NCBI GenBank assembly: GCA_027404165.1
Contig: DAHZCG010000009.1
Span: forward strand, 46,015 to 110,014
Source of the DNA: Geobacteraceae bacterium
GTDB lineage: Bacteria; Desulfobacterota; Desulfuromonadia; Geobacterales; Pseudopelobacteraceae
Length of the DNA stretch: 64,000 bases
Reading direction: 5' to 3'
A model generated the notes under the pieces. The model did not search any database. It had not been told where the DNA came from and was given only the letters and a program-made list of their open reading frames with translations. Of the stretch, positions 10,726 through 18,686 are shown in pieces. Position 1 is the first letter of the stretch. Each line of letters opens with the position of its first letter. The position numbers and the translations under genes were made by a program.

Positions 10726-11032
10726 GGCAGAAAACATGACTATTCGGATAGAAATCGACCAGGAACTGGCCCCGATCATACCGGAATACCTTGAGAATCG
10801 CCGTGTGGACTGTAGGTTGGTAGAGCAGTGGCTGACAGATGAAAACCGGGCTGGGATCAAGTTGCTGGCGCACCGGATGATAGGTTCCGGTGGAAGTTAT
10901 GGGTTTGATGAAATCTCGGAAATCGGCGAGTCTCTGGAATATGCAGCACTCGTGTGTGATGACGATGGAATCAGGATCACCATCGAGCGTCTGAGGAGCT
11001 ACCTGTCTCGCGTAACAGTGGTGTATATCTAA
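10718..11032 (+). CDS. Small HPt-like phosphotransfer protein
   Basis: About 104 residues. The segment AHRMIGSGGSYGFDEISEIG matches the HPt helix-hairpin pattern, with H52 as candidate phospho-acceptor. The lysine that usually follows two residues after the histidine (HxLKG) is replaced by isoleucine. The ATG at 10718 overlaps the end of the sensor-kinase gene by 8 bases, so translation is probably coupled; a second ATG at 10736 is a possible alternative. Its likely role is to accept phosphate from the receiver domain of the upstream kinase and pass it to an unlinked regulator. A strong terminator follows 28 bases downstream, closing this two-gene unit. Confidence 0.75.
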   Translation: MDRAENMTIRIEIDQELAPIIPEYLENRRVDCRLVEQWLTDENRAGIKLLAHRMIGSGGSYGFDEISEIGESLEYAALVCDDDGIRITIERLRSYLSRVTVVYI

Positions 11033-11059
11033 CCGCTCTGGCGATATGCCCCGGCGATA

Positions 11060-11095
11060 AAAAGAGGGTGGGCCCTGACGGGCTCACCCTCTTTT
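11060..11095. terminator. Bidirectional rho-independent terminator
   Basis: A 16-base-pair stem (one G-U pair) with a TGAC loop. The stem begins with A4 and ends with T4, so it can serve transcripts from both sides. It lies between the convergent HPt and pta genes. Confidence 0.9.
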
Positions 11096-11116
11096 CCGGT
11101 GATTACGGTACGAGGT

Positions 11117-12121
11117 CTATCCCTGTGCAGCCTGGACCGCCGTTATGGCGGTTACGTTGACGATGTCATCCACCGAGCAGCCACGGGAAAGGTCGTTAAC
11201 CGGTTTGGCCAGCCCCTGGATGATTGGGCCGACCGCTTCGGCTCCAGCTACGCGCTCCACCAGCTTGTAAGCGATGTTGCCCGCATCCAGATCCGGAAAA
11301 ATAAGGACATTTGCCTTGCCGGCCACCGGACTGCCGGGGGCCTTTTTCTCGCCGACCTTGGGCAACAGGGCCGCGTCGGCCTGAAGTTCCCCGTCGATCC
11401 GGATGTCCGGTTTGATCTGCTTGGCGATTTCCACGGCCTTGGTAACCTTATCGACGTCGGCATGGCTGGCACTGCCTTTGGTAGAGAAGGACAGCATGCC
11501 GACGCGGGCCTCTACATCCAGGAAGGCCGTGCAATTTCCGGCTGTTGCCACGGCAATCTCGGCCAGGGCCTGGGCATCTGGGTTCGGGTTGACGGCACAG
11601 TCGGCAAACAGGATGATGCCGTTCTCGCCGAAGGAGGGATTCTTGGTGATCATCAGAAAGAAGGAGGATACGGTTTTGATGCCCTTGGCCGGCCCGACGG
11701 TCTGAAAGGCAGCCTTGAGTACGTTGCCGGTCGTTCCGGTGGCGCCGGCTACCTCGCCACCCGCGTCGCCGTTACGCACCATCATACCGGCGTAATACAG
11801 GTTATCCTCAGCGGTCAGCAGGTTACGGGCCTCGGCAGCAGTCAGTCCTTTCGATTTGCGCAGCTCCACCAGGTCGGCCACATATTGGTCAAGTTTTGGC
11901 GATGCTGCCGGGTTGAGCAGCTCCACACCGGCCAGATTGATCCCTTTGGCCGTTGCCTCGGCCTGAATTTTGGCGGGGTCTCCCAGGATGACGATGTTGG
12001 CCAGTTTTTCTGAAACAATCTTCTCGGCGGCAAACAGCATGCGCTCGTCGTAGCATTCAGGCAACACCACCGTCTGCAGGTTTTTTCTGGCTTTTTCCTT
12101 GATCTGATCAACAAGATGCAT
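11117..12121 (-). CDS. pta: Phosphate acetyltransferase
   Basis: Interconverts acetyl-CoA and acetyl phosphate. 334 residues, a complete single-domain PTA_PTB enzyme without the N-terminal regulatory domains of long Pta forms. Recognisable segments include VVLPECYDERMLFAAEKI near the N-terminus and the C-terminal ANVLIFPDLDAGNIAYKLV. The ATG at 12121 is preceded by GGAGG at 7 bases. No acetate kinase gene is adjacent, although ackA is a frequent neighbour. It converges on the kinase/HPt unit across the shared terminator. Confidence 0.95.
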   Translation of the reverse strand: MHLVDQIKEKARKNLQTVVLPECYDERMLFAAEKIVSEKLANIVILGDPAKIQAEATAKGINLAGVELLNPAASPKLDQYVADLVELRKSKGLTAAEARNLLTAEDNLYYAGMMVRNGDAGGEVAGATGTTGNVLKAAFQTVGPAKGIKTVSSFFLMITKNPSFGENGIILFADCAVNPNPDAQALAEIAVATAGNCTAFLDVEARVGMLSFSTKGSASHADVDKVTKAVEIAKQIKPDIRIDGELQADAALLPKVGEKKAPGSPVAGKANVLIFPDLDAGNIAYKLVERVAGAEAVGPIIQGLAKPVNDLSRGCSVDDIVNVTAITAVQAAQG

Positions 12122-12418
12122 GAAGTAACCTCCTCTGGCAAATAATAAAACAGGGGTGTATTTATAGTCGAATTGAAGTGATGGGTCAAATAAAAAAAGC
12201 CTGATATATCAAGCTTTAGCCATGCTAAAAATCTGCATCACTCTCGATTGTATCTGTTTTTTCAGTTCGAACGTGGAAGCAAAACAGCATGGTCAGATAT
12301 GCCACCCATGCGACTCGTCCATCTGATTTCGGACCATCCGGGCAAGACGCTATCCAGCTTGACAACAACACAGCTAATAACGTACACAGTTAAAATCAAT
12401 TTAAAGGAGGATTTAATT

Positions 12419-13003
12419 ATGAAATCTTTTGTTGCCAGGCGCTTCATCCCGGTTGTCCGACTGGTAGTCATCCTGTCAGCGGTTGTAATCATGCTTCCAT
12501 TGTCTGCTTTCTGTTCCCCCGACATGCTTGTAGACAGCAAAGAGTACGGAGAAAAGGATTTCAGGAAAGGCTGCATCACCGATTACAAAGACTTGGCCAA
12601 GGGAGATAATATCGACTGGGTATGGGTCAAGCCTGGAGTAACTCTTGCCGATTACGGACTGGCAATTACAACGTTTGAAAACAAGACGGATGACATTAGA
12701 AATTCTCAGGTGGATGACATAAAATCAGTTTTCAAGGAAATATTGGAGAAACATAAAGGCGACAAGGGGACCCTGTCGGCACGCATGTGTATCTATGAGG
12801 TTCAGAAATTTTCGCCCGGCAAGGCATGGATTCCGTTTGCGGGTGGCAACCTGATGCAAGCCGGCCTTGGAGTTGAAATGATTGTGAGCAATAAAGGGAA
12901 GGCGGTTGCCGCGTTCCGTCATTTTGCACGTGAGGGCGCACGCCTGGAAGATGCTGCCCAAGAAGTTGCCAGTGACATCAGGGAGTATCTATCCAAGCAT
13001 TGA
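12419..13003 (+). CDS. Secreted protein of unknown function
   Basis: Not recognised with confidence. 194 residues from the ATG at 12419, chosen because AAAGGAGG lies 8 bases upstream and because it gives a signal peptide (hydrophobic VVRLVVILSAVVIMLPLSAFC). The mature part has mixed alpha/beta character. The C-terminal half, with AWIPFAGGNLMQAGLGVEM and a final DIREYLSKH helix, vaguely resembles small envelope proteins of the DUF4410 type; this is only an impression. It stands alone, with a strong hairpin following. The 300 bases upstream of the ATG, up to pta, must contain its promoter and that of pta, but no clear consensus was found. Confidence 0.75.
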   Translation: MKSFVARRFIPVVRLVVILSAVVIMLPLSAFCSPDMLVDSKEYGEKDFRKGCITDYKDLAKGDNIDWVWVKPGVTLADYGLAITTFENKTDDIRNSQVDDIKSVFKEILEKHKGDKGTLSARMCIYEVQKFSPGKAWIPFAGGNLMQAGLGVEMIVSNKGKAVAAFRHFAREGARLEDAAQEVASDIREYLSKH

Positions 13004-13026
13004 TCGTTTGAATCTCCCCCGTTATC

Positions 13027-13066
13027 TATACACAGGCCCGTGGATCCTTCCCCGGGCCTGTGTATA
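13027..13066. terminator. Hairpin terminator between convergent genes
   Basis: A 14-base-pair perfect stem (arms 13027-13040 and 13053-13066) with a 12-base loop between the secreted-protein gene and the convergent yceI-type gene. No long T-run follows on either side, so it may act by convergence or need Rho. Confidence 0.7.
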
Positions 13067-13072
13067 TCAGGT

Positions 13073-13630
13073 CTACTGTTTCACCAGCTCCGTATTAATC
13101 GTAATCAAGACCTCATCGGAAATTACCGCGCCCCAACTGACTCCAAAATCCTGGCGATTGACCGTTGCAGTGGCTGAGTACCCCCGTTTAAGATCACCCT
13201 GCAGGTTTTTAGGGCCTTCCACAAACAAGGTAACCGGCTTGGTCACCCCTTTTATTGTCAGGTTACCGGTCACGTTCAGCGTGTTTTTGTCTGTTCCGGT
13301 TTCAATCTTTGTCGATACAAACGTCATGTCGGGAAATTTTGCTGCGTCAAAGAAATCAGGGCTGCGAAGGTGTTTATCACGCATGTTGATGCCGGTATTG
13401 ATCGATGCAGTTTCGATACTGACAGCTACTTTTGATTTAGAGATATCCGTTTGATCGATATCCACAGTTCCCTTGAATTTCTCGAAAGCCCCTGTCACAT
13501 GCATGAACCCCATGTTTTTAACCTTGAACTCAATCGTAGTGTGCAAGGGGTCTATGGTATAGGTCTGTGCCGATACATTCAGCGGCACCAACAACGCCAG
13601 TGAGATGATTAGTGCGAATATGCCTTTCAT
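13073..13630 (-). CDS. YceI family periplasmic lipid-binding-type protein
   Basis: Lipocalin-like barrel; family members bind isoprenoid or other amphiphilic lipids in the periplasm. About 185 residues from the ATG at 13630, preceded by AAGGGGG, with a signal peptide ending in NVSAQ. Family marks: YTIDPLHTTIEFKVKNMGFMHVTG near the N-terminus, LRSPDFFDAAKFPDMTF in the middle, and the ending TINTELVK. It lies downstream of the 27-gene polyene-type cluster on the same strand but behind an apparent promoter of its own. A link to that cluster (carrying a hydrophobic product) is tempting but not shown. Confidence 0.88.
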   Translation of the reverse strand: MKGIFALIISLALLVPLNVSAQTYTIDPLHTTIEFKVKNMGFMHVTGAFEKFKGTVDIDQTDISKSKVAVSIETASINTGINMRDKHLRSPDFFDAAKFPDMTFVSTKIETGTDKNTLNVTGNLTIKGVTKPVTLFVEGPKNLQGDLKRGYSATATVNRQDFGVSWGAVISDEVLITINTELVKQ

Positions 13631-13693
13631 GGTATCCCCCTTTGACATACGTAGTCACTATCCGTTGACTGTCAATCCTATCTGACATGAGAA

Positions 13694-13702
13694 AGTATAC
13701 CA
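13694..13702 (-). promoter_or_regulatory. Candidate extended -10 promoter for the yceI-type gene
   Basis: On the minus strand the sequence TGGTATACT fits an extended -10 (TGn plus TATACT), about 64 bases before the ATG at 13630. The -35 match is poor. It would let the yceI-type gene be expressed apart from the upstream cluster. Confidence 0.4.
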
Positions 13703-13727
13703 TACACGGAATAATTTTACAGAATCG

Positions 13728-14453
13728 CTATTCCAGCGGACGCCTGGCGATAAATCCCACCCTGGGCAGCGGCGGATAATAATAGTAGGGGCCATGACCA
13801 TAGGGCTCGAGGTCAGTGAAACCGGCTGATTCCAGACATTCCCTCAATTGTCCTTCCGTGCGCAAATAGGCGGTGGACACCCCCATTTTCAACAATTTCA
13901 GATTGAACACCTGCAAATAGAAATTGCGGGATGGAGCCGCCTCCCAGAGGCAAAAGCGGCCTCCCGGTTTCAGTACCCGCATGACTTCAGCGAGCATTTC
14001 CTGGGAGCTCCGATCGGATAGATGCTTGATGACATAGGTACTCAACACCACATCGAAGGTGCCGTCAGGATACGGTAATTTCGTTGCCAGGCCTTGCCTG
14101 ATATGGATCCGTGAATCCAATCCGCGTTTCTGCATCTCCCTTTGAGCACGTTCAACCATCAGACCCGAGCAATCAAGCCCTTCCATAACCTGCGTAAAGC
14201 CAACTCTACGATTCAGGTAGATCAGAAGACCTCCGTACCCACAGCCAATATCCAGCACCTTGTTCTCAGTCGTAAGATCAAGCAATCCCGGCAGCTTACG
14301 GGCGGGTGTATTCAAGAAAATGGTCTGTTTCGGAGCAAACCAGAATCGCACCCAGCGCGCACCAAACGTATTTTGTGCAAGCCAGCGGTTGTAATCATTA
14401 GCCGTGGTGATCTGTTCATCAGTTCCTGCTTCGGGATATTCATTAATTTTCAT
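13728..14453 (-). CDS. SAM-dependent class I methyltransferase
   Basis: Probable small-molecule or lipid methyltransferase, last gene of the polyene-type cluster. 241 residues with the Rossmann SAM-binding motif I VLDIGCGYGG, and later LSTYVIKHLSD and LKPGGRFCLWE, the motif pattern of UbiE/Methyltransf_11 enzymes. It overlaps the adenylating enzyme gene by 4 bases (ATGA), so it is translationally coupled to the pathway. APE loci commonly contain a methyltransferase that decorates the aryl head group; that role is a reasonable guess. No transcription terminator is evident before the following yceI-type gene. Confidence 0.85.
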   Translation of the reverse strand: MKINEYPEAGTDEQITTANDYNRWLAQNTFGARWVRFWFAPKQTIFLNTPARKLPGLLDLTTENKVLDIGCGYGGLLIYLNRRVGFTQVMEGLDCSGLMVERAQREMQKRGLDSRIHIRQGLATKLPYPDGTFDVVLSTYVIKHLSDRSSQEMLAEVMRVLKPGGRFCLWEAAPSRNFYLQVFNLKLLKMGVSTAYLRTEGQLRECLESAGFTDLEPYGHGPYYYYPPLPRVGFIARRPLE

Positions 14454-15880
14454 CGTTTAATTTTTCCACTCGCGGTTTTGGGAAGACGGTCCACACTGAG
14501 AAATTCTTTCGGCACTTTATACTGTGCCAGTCTCTGATAGCAGAAACGCTTCAGATTATCCAGCACCGCCTCATCGACATGTTCGTCAACCAGCACTATT
14601 TTTGCAGCCGGCAGCTCTCCGTACTGGGAATGCGGCACACCATATACCAATGACTCCTTCACCTGGGGATGCTGGTTGATTACCGCCTCCACTTCCAAGG
14701 CAAAGACCTTCATCCCGGCAAAATTGATAACGTCTTTATCCCTGCCGACAATATACAGAAAGCCGTCCGAATCTATTTTTCCGAGATCGCCGGTCCCGAA
14801 CCAGCCGTTTTGCAGGATCTCCCTCCTGCCCTGCCAGGGAGAAAAATAGGCCTCCAGCATCCCCTTGCCCTTGATGAAGATCGCTCCGATGCCATCCGCA
14901 TCCATATCTTCGAGCCTGAGTTCAAAGTCCGGCAGCGCCCTTCCGACCGAACCACGCTTGTCCCTGCCGCCGGACAGTTTGATGAATGGCAGTCCCACCT
15001 CGATAATCCCGTAGGCTTCGGTCAACTCAAAACCAAACTTGCCATAGAATGCCTCGGCAACCTGTTCCGGCAGCTTCATGGCGGTTGAAATCGCCATTCT
15101 GACCTGCTGCAGGCTATCGGATGCCAGCAGATCGGTGCGCGCCAGCAGGTTGTAGTGAAACGGCGAGGCATAGATGAAGCTGCCACGATGGACGAGAATT
15201 CCCTCAATCAGCGCATCGGGAAAGCGCTGGCTGCAGAGTATGATCTTCGCCCCCCGTCGCAGGAACAGAAGGATCGTCACGACAAAATGATAGCTCATCG
15301 ACAGGACCCACAGAACGGTGTCCTCAGGTGTAATCTGCATCCCCTTGTCGGCGGCATCCGTTCGCTCGATAATCGCTTCGTGTGACAGCACCACCCCTTT
15401 GCTCGTACCGGTAGTCCCTGAACTGAAGCGGATGAAGGCGGGGTTCGAACTGAAATATCCGGCCGGCGGGCTCGCGCTGACCGTTCGCCGGGTTATGAGG
15501 AATGCTTTATTGAGGAAGCCTGCGGATGGAAGCAGATCGTGCCGTTCCTGCTTGAGAAGCCGTGGTTCCGCGACAATACAATCGACATCGATCCTGTCGA
15601 TGACAATCGCAATTTCATCGGCGGTCTGTTCCGGCGAAATCGGCACGATAGCCGCCGAAAGGGACAGAATGGCCAGGCTCGCGATGATATAGTCGATACT
15701 GTCATCGCAGAGCAGACCGACCCGGTGAAAACGGCACACCCCCGCACTTTTCAGCGATTCGGCCACCTGTTCCACGGCAGCGATCAGTTCACCGTAACTA
15801 ATACGGTCCTGCCCCTCGACCACTGCGGTGCGATGCAGATGTATGCTTGTCTCTTCTTTAATTGTGTCGAAAATATTCAT
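14450..15880 (-). CDS. AMP-dependent acyl/aryl-CoA or acyl-ACP ligase
   Basis: Adenylate-forming enzyme, likely activating a carboxylic acid starter and loading it on CoA or one of the cluster ACPs. 476 residues from the ATG at 15880, preceded by GGGAG; longer readings would run far into the preceding gene. Adenylation motif FSSGTTGTSKGVVLSH lies near residues 151-166; TGDLGKIDSDGFLYIVGRDKD is the A7-A8 region; the C-terminal catalytic lysine is in KTASGKIKR, the last residues. It overlaps the FAD oxidoreductase gene by 23 bases. In APE systems the comparable ligase (ApeH) activates a 4-hydroxybenzoate-type starter; the substrate here is unknown. Confidence 0.87.
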   Translation of the reverse strand: MNIFDTIKEETSIHLHRTAVVEGQDRISYGELIAAVEQVAESLKSAGVCRFHRVGLLCDDSIDYIIASLAILSLSAAIVPISPEQTADEIAIVIDRIDVDCIVAEPRLLKQERHDLLPSAGFLNKAFLITRRTVSASPPAGYFSSNPAFIRFSSGTTGTSKGVVLSHEAIIERTDAADKGMQITPEDTVLWVLSMSYHFVVTILLFLRRGAKIILCSQRFPDALIEGILVHRGSFIYASPFHYNLLARTDLLASDSLQQVRMAISTAMKLPEQVAEAFYGKFGFELTEAYGIIEVGLPFIKLSGGRDKRGSVGRALPDFELRLEDMDADGIGAIFIKGKGMLEAYFSPWQGRREILQNGWFGTGDLGKIDSDGFLYIVGRDKDVINFAGMKVFALEVEAVINQHPQVKESLVYGVPHSQYGELPAAKIVLVDEHVDEAVLDNLKRFCYQRLAQYKVPKEFLSVDRLPKTASGKIKR

Positions 15881-17090
15881 GGTTATCTCCCGCTGCAAAC
15901 TGGAAATTTCCCGTCCTGATAAAACAGGCCCCCGCCCGACCGGCCTGTTCGCCGAGCGCCATGCAGGTACCCATGACGCGGGTGGAGCCGAGCGCCGCAT
16001 GTGACACCGAAATGCACCGACCGGCGGTCAGGAGGTTTGTCATCCCCTTGACGGTAATGCAGCGGAACGGAATTTCATAATACTCCCCGCGCGGCACGTA
16101 CTTGTAGAGCGTGCCCCTTGCTCGATCCCACAACTCGATGGGCCAGGCGTTCCTGGCAATGGCATCGGGAAACTTCCGTGCCGCAAGAATGTCATCTTCC
16201 GTGAGCAGATAATCACCGCCGATTCGCCGCCCTTCGCGGTCCATGACCTTTTGCGACGTGCCGGTGATTACGGCCTGCCTGAAAGACGGCAATACCTGCC
16301 CCAGATAGGCGAACAGGGCTTGCGCATCCGCAAGCGCACGTTCATCGCGATCGGGGGCATTTTTTCCCTCCCTGCTCATCTTGATGAAGCATTCATCAGG
16401 ACTCTCACCAAAGCTGAACGTGGTAAATTTCATGAAAGCGGGCAGTATGTTCCGCTCCACGGCCTGAGTGCAATAATAGGGGACCTTGATCGCCAGGGAA
16501 TCATCGCGAGATTCCAGACCGCTGACCCGGATTGAAAAGCCCGCCAGCTGCCGCTCGTCCACCGGGGAAAGCTCGAACGCAGCTCCCGCCATGGCCGCAA
16601 CGTCGCCATCCCCCGTACAGTCCACGACCATGGTTGCTGCAATGTTCCGTGTTTCACCAGAAGCCTCCAGGGTCACATTCCAGGTATTCCCGTATCCTGC
16701 TACAATAGCGGTTGCAGCGGTGTTGCGCAGGATGGTTAGACTATTTTCGGCGTCCAGCAGGTCCTTGAAAACATTCTGAAGATCGCCGGCGCAATAGGGC
16801 AATACGTACACTTGGCCGATTTGCTGAACCGATTTCTTTGGTGCCTTGTTCTTGAGCAACCCGACGATCTCTTGCGTAAGGCCACCATTCAACGTTTCTA
16901 CGGGAAATGACTCACCGTTCAGATAGAGTCCGCAGATGTGCTGCAACATACCGGCATATCCGGTCCCTGCGAGGTAGCCATAACGTTCGACCAAGATGGT
17001 CCGCACACCGCTCCGGGATGCGGCAATGGCCGCGCAGACACCAGCCACCCCGCCGCCGACTACCAGCAGATCACAGGATAGCTGTTTCAT
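15858..17090 (-). CDS. FAD-dependent oxidoreductase (FAD_oxidored type)
   Basis: Flavoprotein of 410 residues. The N-terminus CDLLVVGGGVAGVCAAIAA carries the GxGxxG dinucleotide motif, followed by VERYGYLAGTGYAGML, and VVDCTGDGDVAAMAG is the second FAD motif; the C-terminus with LTAGRCISVSHAALGS and MALGEQAG is typical of the pfam12831 group. These proteins include thiazole-, tetracycline- and other substrate oxidoreductases of varied function, so the reaction cannot be named. It overlaps the condensation-like gene by 4 bases and the ligase gene by 23. The context suggests oxidation or reduction of the acyl or aryl intermediate. It is not part of canonical APE loci. Confidence 0.85.
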   Translation of the reverse strand: MKQLSCDLLVVGGGVAGVCAAIAASRSGVRTILVERYGYLAGTGYAGMLQHICGLYLNGESFPVETLNGGLTQEIVGLLKNKAPKKSVQQIGQVYVLPYCAGDLQNVFKDLLDAENSLTILRNTAATAIVAGYGNTWNVTLEASGETRNIAATMVVDCTGDGDVAAMAGAAFELSPVDERQLAGFSIRVSGLESRDDSLAIKVPYYCTQAVERNILPAFMKFTTFSFGESPDECFIKMSREGKNAPDRDERALADAQALFAYLGQVLPSFRQAVITGTSQKVMDREGRRIGGDYLLTEDDILAARKFPDAIARNAWPIELWDRARGTLYKYVPRGEYYEIPFRCITVKGMTNLLTAGRCISVSHAALGSTRVMGTCMALGEQAGRAGACFIRTGNFQFAAGDNHEYFRHN

Positions 17091-18409
17091 TTCGGCCCCC
17101 CCCCGAATTTCCTGCGGATGCCAACGTCAAGTCCTTCCAGCTCTTCATCAGTCATTATCCCGTCGAGATACGAGATAACAAGATTGAGCCGGCCATCGTA
17201 CTGACTGCTGAAAAATCCAAGTCCGGGCGGCACCGGCACGCGCGGCATGTGGAAGATATTTTCAATCGGGCTGTCCATGAACTCTTGCGACTGGTATGAG
17301 CTTTTACCGAGATGGGAATATGCGAAGGTTGCTATCTTGCCGTTCATCGGAAAAGACATCAGCTTCCCGAAAAGGCCCCGTGGGACGATGCGGGTCAACA
17401 GGCTTGCGGCAGCCAGGTCCCGGGGAAATCCGGACTTTACCTGATCATACATCTGTTGCTTGAACAGGGCGGCAAGCCCCTTTAAATCGGCCGCCAGCTC
17501 GACCGGGATCTGGTAAAAGAGATACGACACATGATTAAAAAACACCTCTTGCAGAGGCTCTTTGCCCGGCCTGAGATCCATTGTTACCGGAATCAGATAG
17601 CACGAACCGGTGCCAGGCCGAGACGCACACAGTTCATGCATGGCCTGAGTGATTACCGCCAGAAAGAATGAAGATTCCATTAGATAGCCCGCATCGCGAT
17701 AGGCCTTTTCGTAAATCGCCGCAGTCTCCTGCCGGCTGAAGGTCAGCAGGCGGTAGCGGTATCCTTTGTCAGGCGCGGGCTGGATGGGCAAAGTCCGGGG
17801 GATAGATTTTGAGAGAGCAATGATTGCCCGGTTGACATTCTTGCCGGCCAGGAATTTACTTTTCCATTCCGTCAGTTCCGCTGAAGAGGTAAAAGCCATA
17901 TCTCCGGATAACGAGCTGTCATCCAGGCTACTCTGAAACAGATTCAGAAATGATTCCGCGCCACGGGCATCGAACAGGCGATGGTCGAACCTCATGGCCA
18001 GGACGCAACGCCCTCCGGAGGTGAAAAGGTGAAAATCGATATATTCGTCGCCATCCGGAAACGGGCTATTGGCGTGTCGCACCAGTTCCGAAAACAGGAA
18101 CTCGGGAGGAGAGTTCTCACGAATATTCGAGACATCCAGCCGAACGTCCCGCTCCATCGTTGCGGGGATCTTCCAGTAGGGGGTGAGTTTGAAGTCGCGG
18201 GCAACCTTCCCTTGCAGTACGGGGAATTGCCTGACAAAGCGATTGAGAGCGGTTCTGAGTTGTTGTTCCGATAACGGGGATTTAAGCGTCAGGACAATCT
18301 GGCAGACATTTCCCGAAGAGGTGACCGCCTTCATCATGTAATCGAGCGTATTAAGCACCCAATCCGAGCCGGACAGGTAACGCTTGCGCTTTGATACCAG
18401 CATGCCCAT
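17087..18409 (-). CDS. Condensation-domain-like acyltransferase
   Basis: 440 residues, reading as a CoA-dependent acyltransferase superfamily protein (NRPS condensation, wax-ester synthase and alcohol acetyltransferase group). The catalytic HHxxxDG motif appears as FDHRLFDARG at residues 141-150: the catalytic second His is H143 and the Asp is D147, while the first His is Asp. The C-terminal half has NHVSYLFYQIPVEL, similar to the second lobe of such enzymes. It probably joins an ACP- or CoA-bound acyl chain to an alcohol or amine acceptor. It follows the small ACP gene by 6 bases and overlaps the FAD oxidoreductase gene. The start is uncertain between two ATGs, at 18409 and 18403; neither has a strong ribosome-binding site. 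Confidence 0.7.
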   Translation of the reverse strand: MGMLVSKRKRYLSGSDWVLNTLDYMMKAVTSSGNVCQIVLTLKSPLSEQQLRTALNRFVRQFPVLQGKVARDFKLTPYWKIPATMERDVRLDVSNIRENSPPEFLFSELVRHANSPFPDGDEYIDFHLFTSGGRCVLAMRFDHRLFDARGAESFLNLFQSSLDDSSLSGDMAFTSSAELTEWKSKFLAGKNVNRAIIALSKSIPRTLPIQPAPDKGYRYRLLTFSRQETAAIYEKAYRDAGYLMESSFFLAVITQAMHELCASRPGTGSCYLIPVTMDLRPGKEPLQEVFFNHVSYLFYQIPVELAADLKGLAALFKQQMYDQVKSGFPRDLAAASLLTRIVPRGLFGKLMSFPMNGKIATFAYSHLGKSSYQSQEFMDSPIENIFHMPRVPVPPGLGFFSSQYDGRLNLVISYLDGIMTDEELEGLDVGIRRKFGGGPK

Positions 18410-18415
18410 CCGGAA

Positions 18416-18658
18416 CTACAGGTTTCGGCTGATGAACAAAGCAAGGCTGTGAACGGTCTCAAAGTCCTGTTTGGTCAGATCTGATGCAATCAGCTCAAGC
18501 TTGAAGTTTTTTTCGATGAACACGAGAATTTCCACAAACCCGAGTGAGTCGATTCCCATGTCATGGAACGGTTTGTCCGGGGTGATTTCATTTGGTTCCA
18601 GGTTTTTAATGGACGAGATACCCTGAATCAATATGTTTTCTATCTCTTGAGCGGTCAT
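18416..18658 (-). CDS. Acyl carrier protein (third ACP of the cluster)
   Basis: 80 residues, a complete four-helix ACP. The phosphopantetheine attachment serine is S38 in DMGIDSLGFVEIL. One of three ACPs in the cluster; it stands between the Cys-less ketosynthase and the condensation-like acyltransferase, which suggests it carries the chain used by the latter or is loaded by the nearby adenylating enzyme. No phosphopantetheinyl transferase gene was seen in the window, so a housekeeping one must act on it. Confidence 0.92.
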   Translation of the reverse strand: MTAQEIENILIQGISSIKNLEPNEITPDKPFHDMGIDSLGFVEILVFIEKNFKLELIASDLTKQDFETVHSLALFISRNL

Positions 18659-18686
18659 GACTATAAGAACCTCGTATGGAGTATGG

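Noticed and set aside
11099..12013. A 304-codon open frame on the plus strand
   Set aside because: It is antisense to pta, which is clearly real; Gly/Asp-rich translation typical of a shadow.
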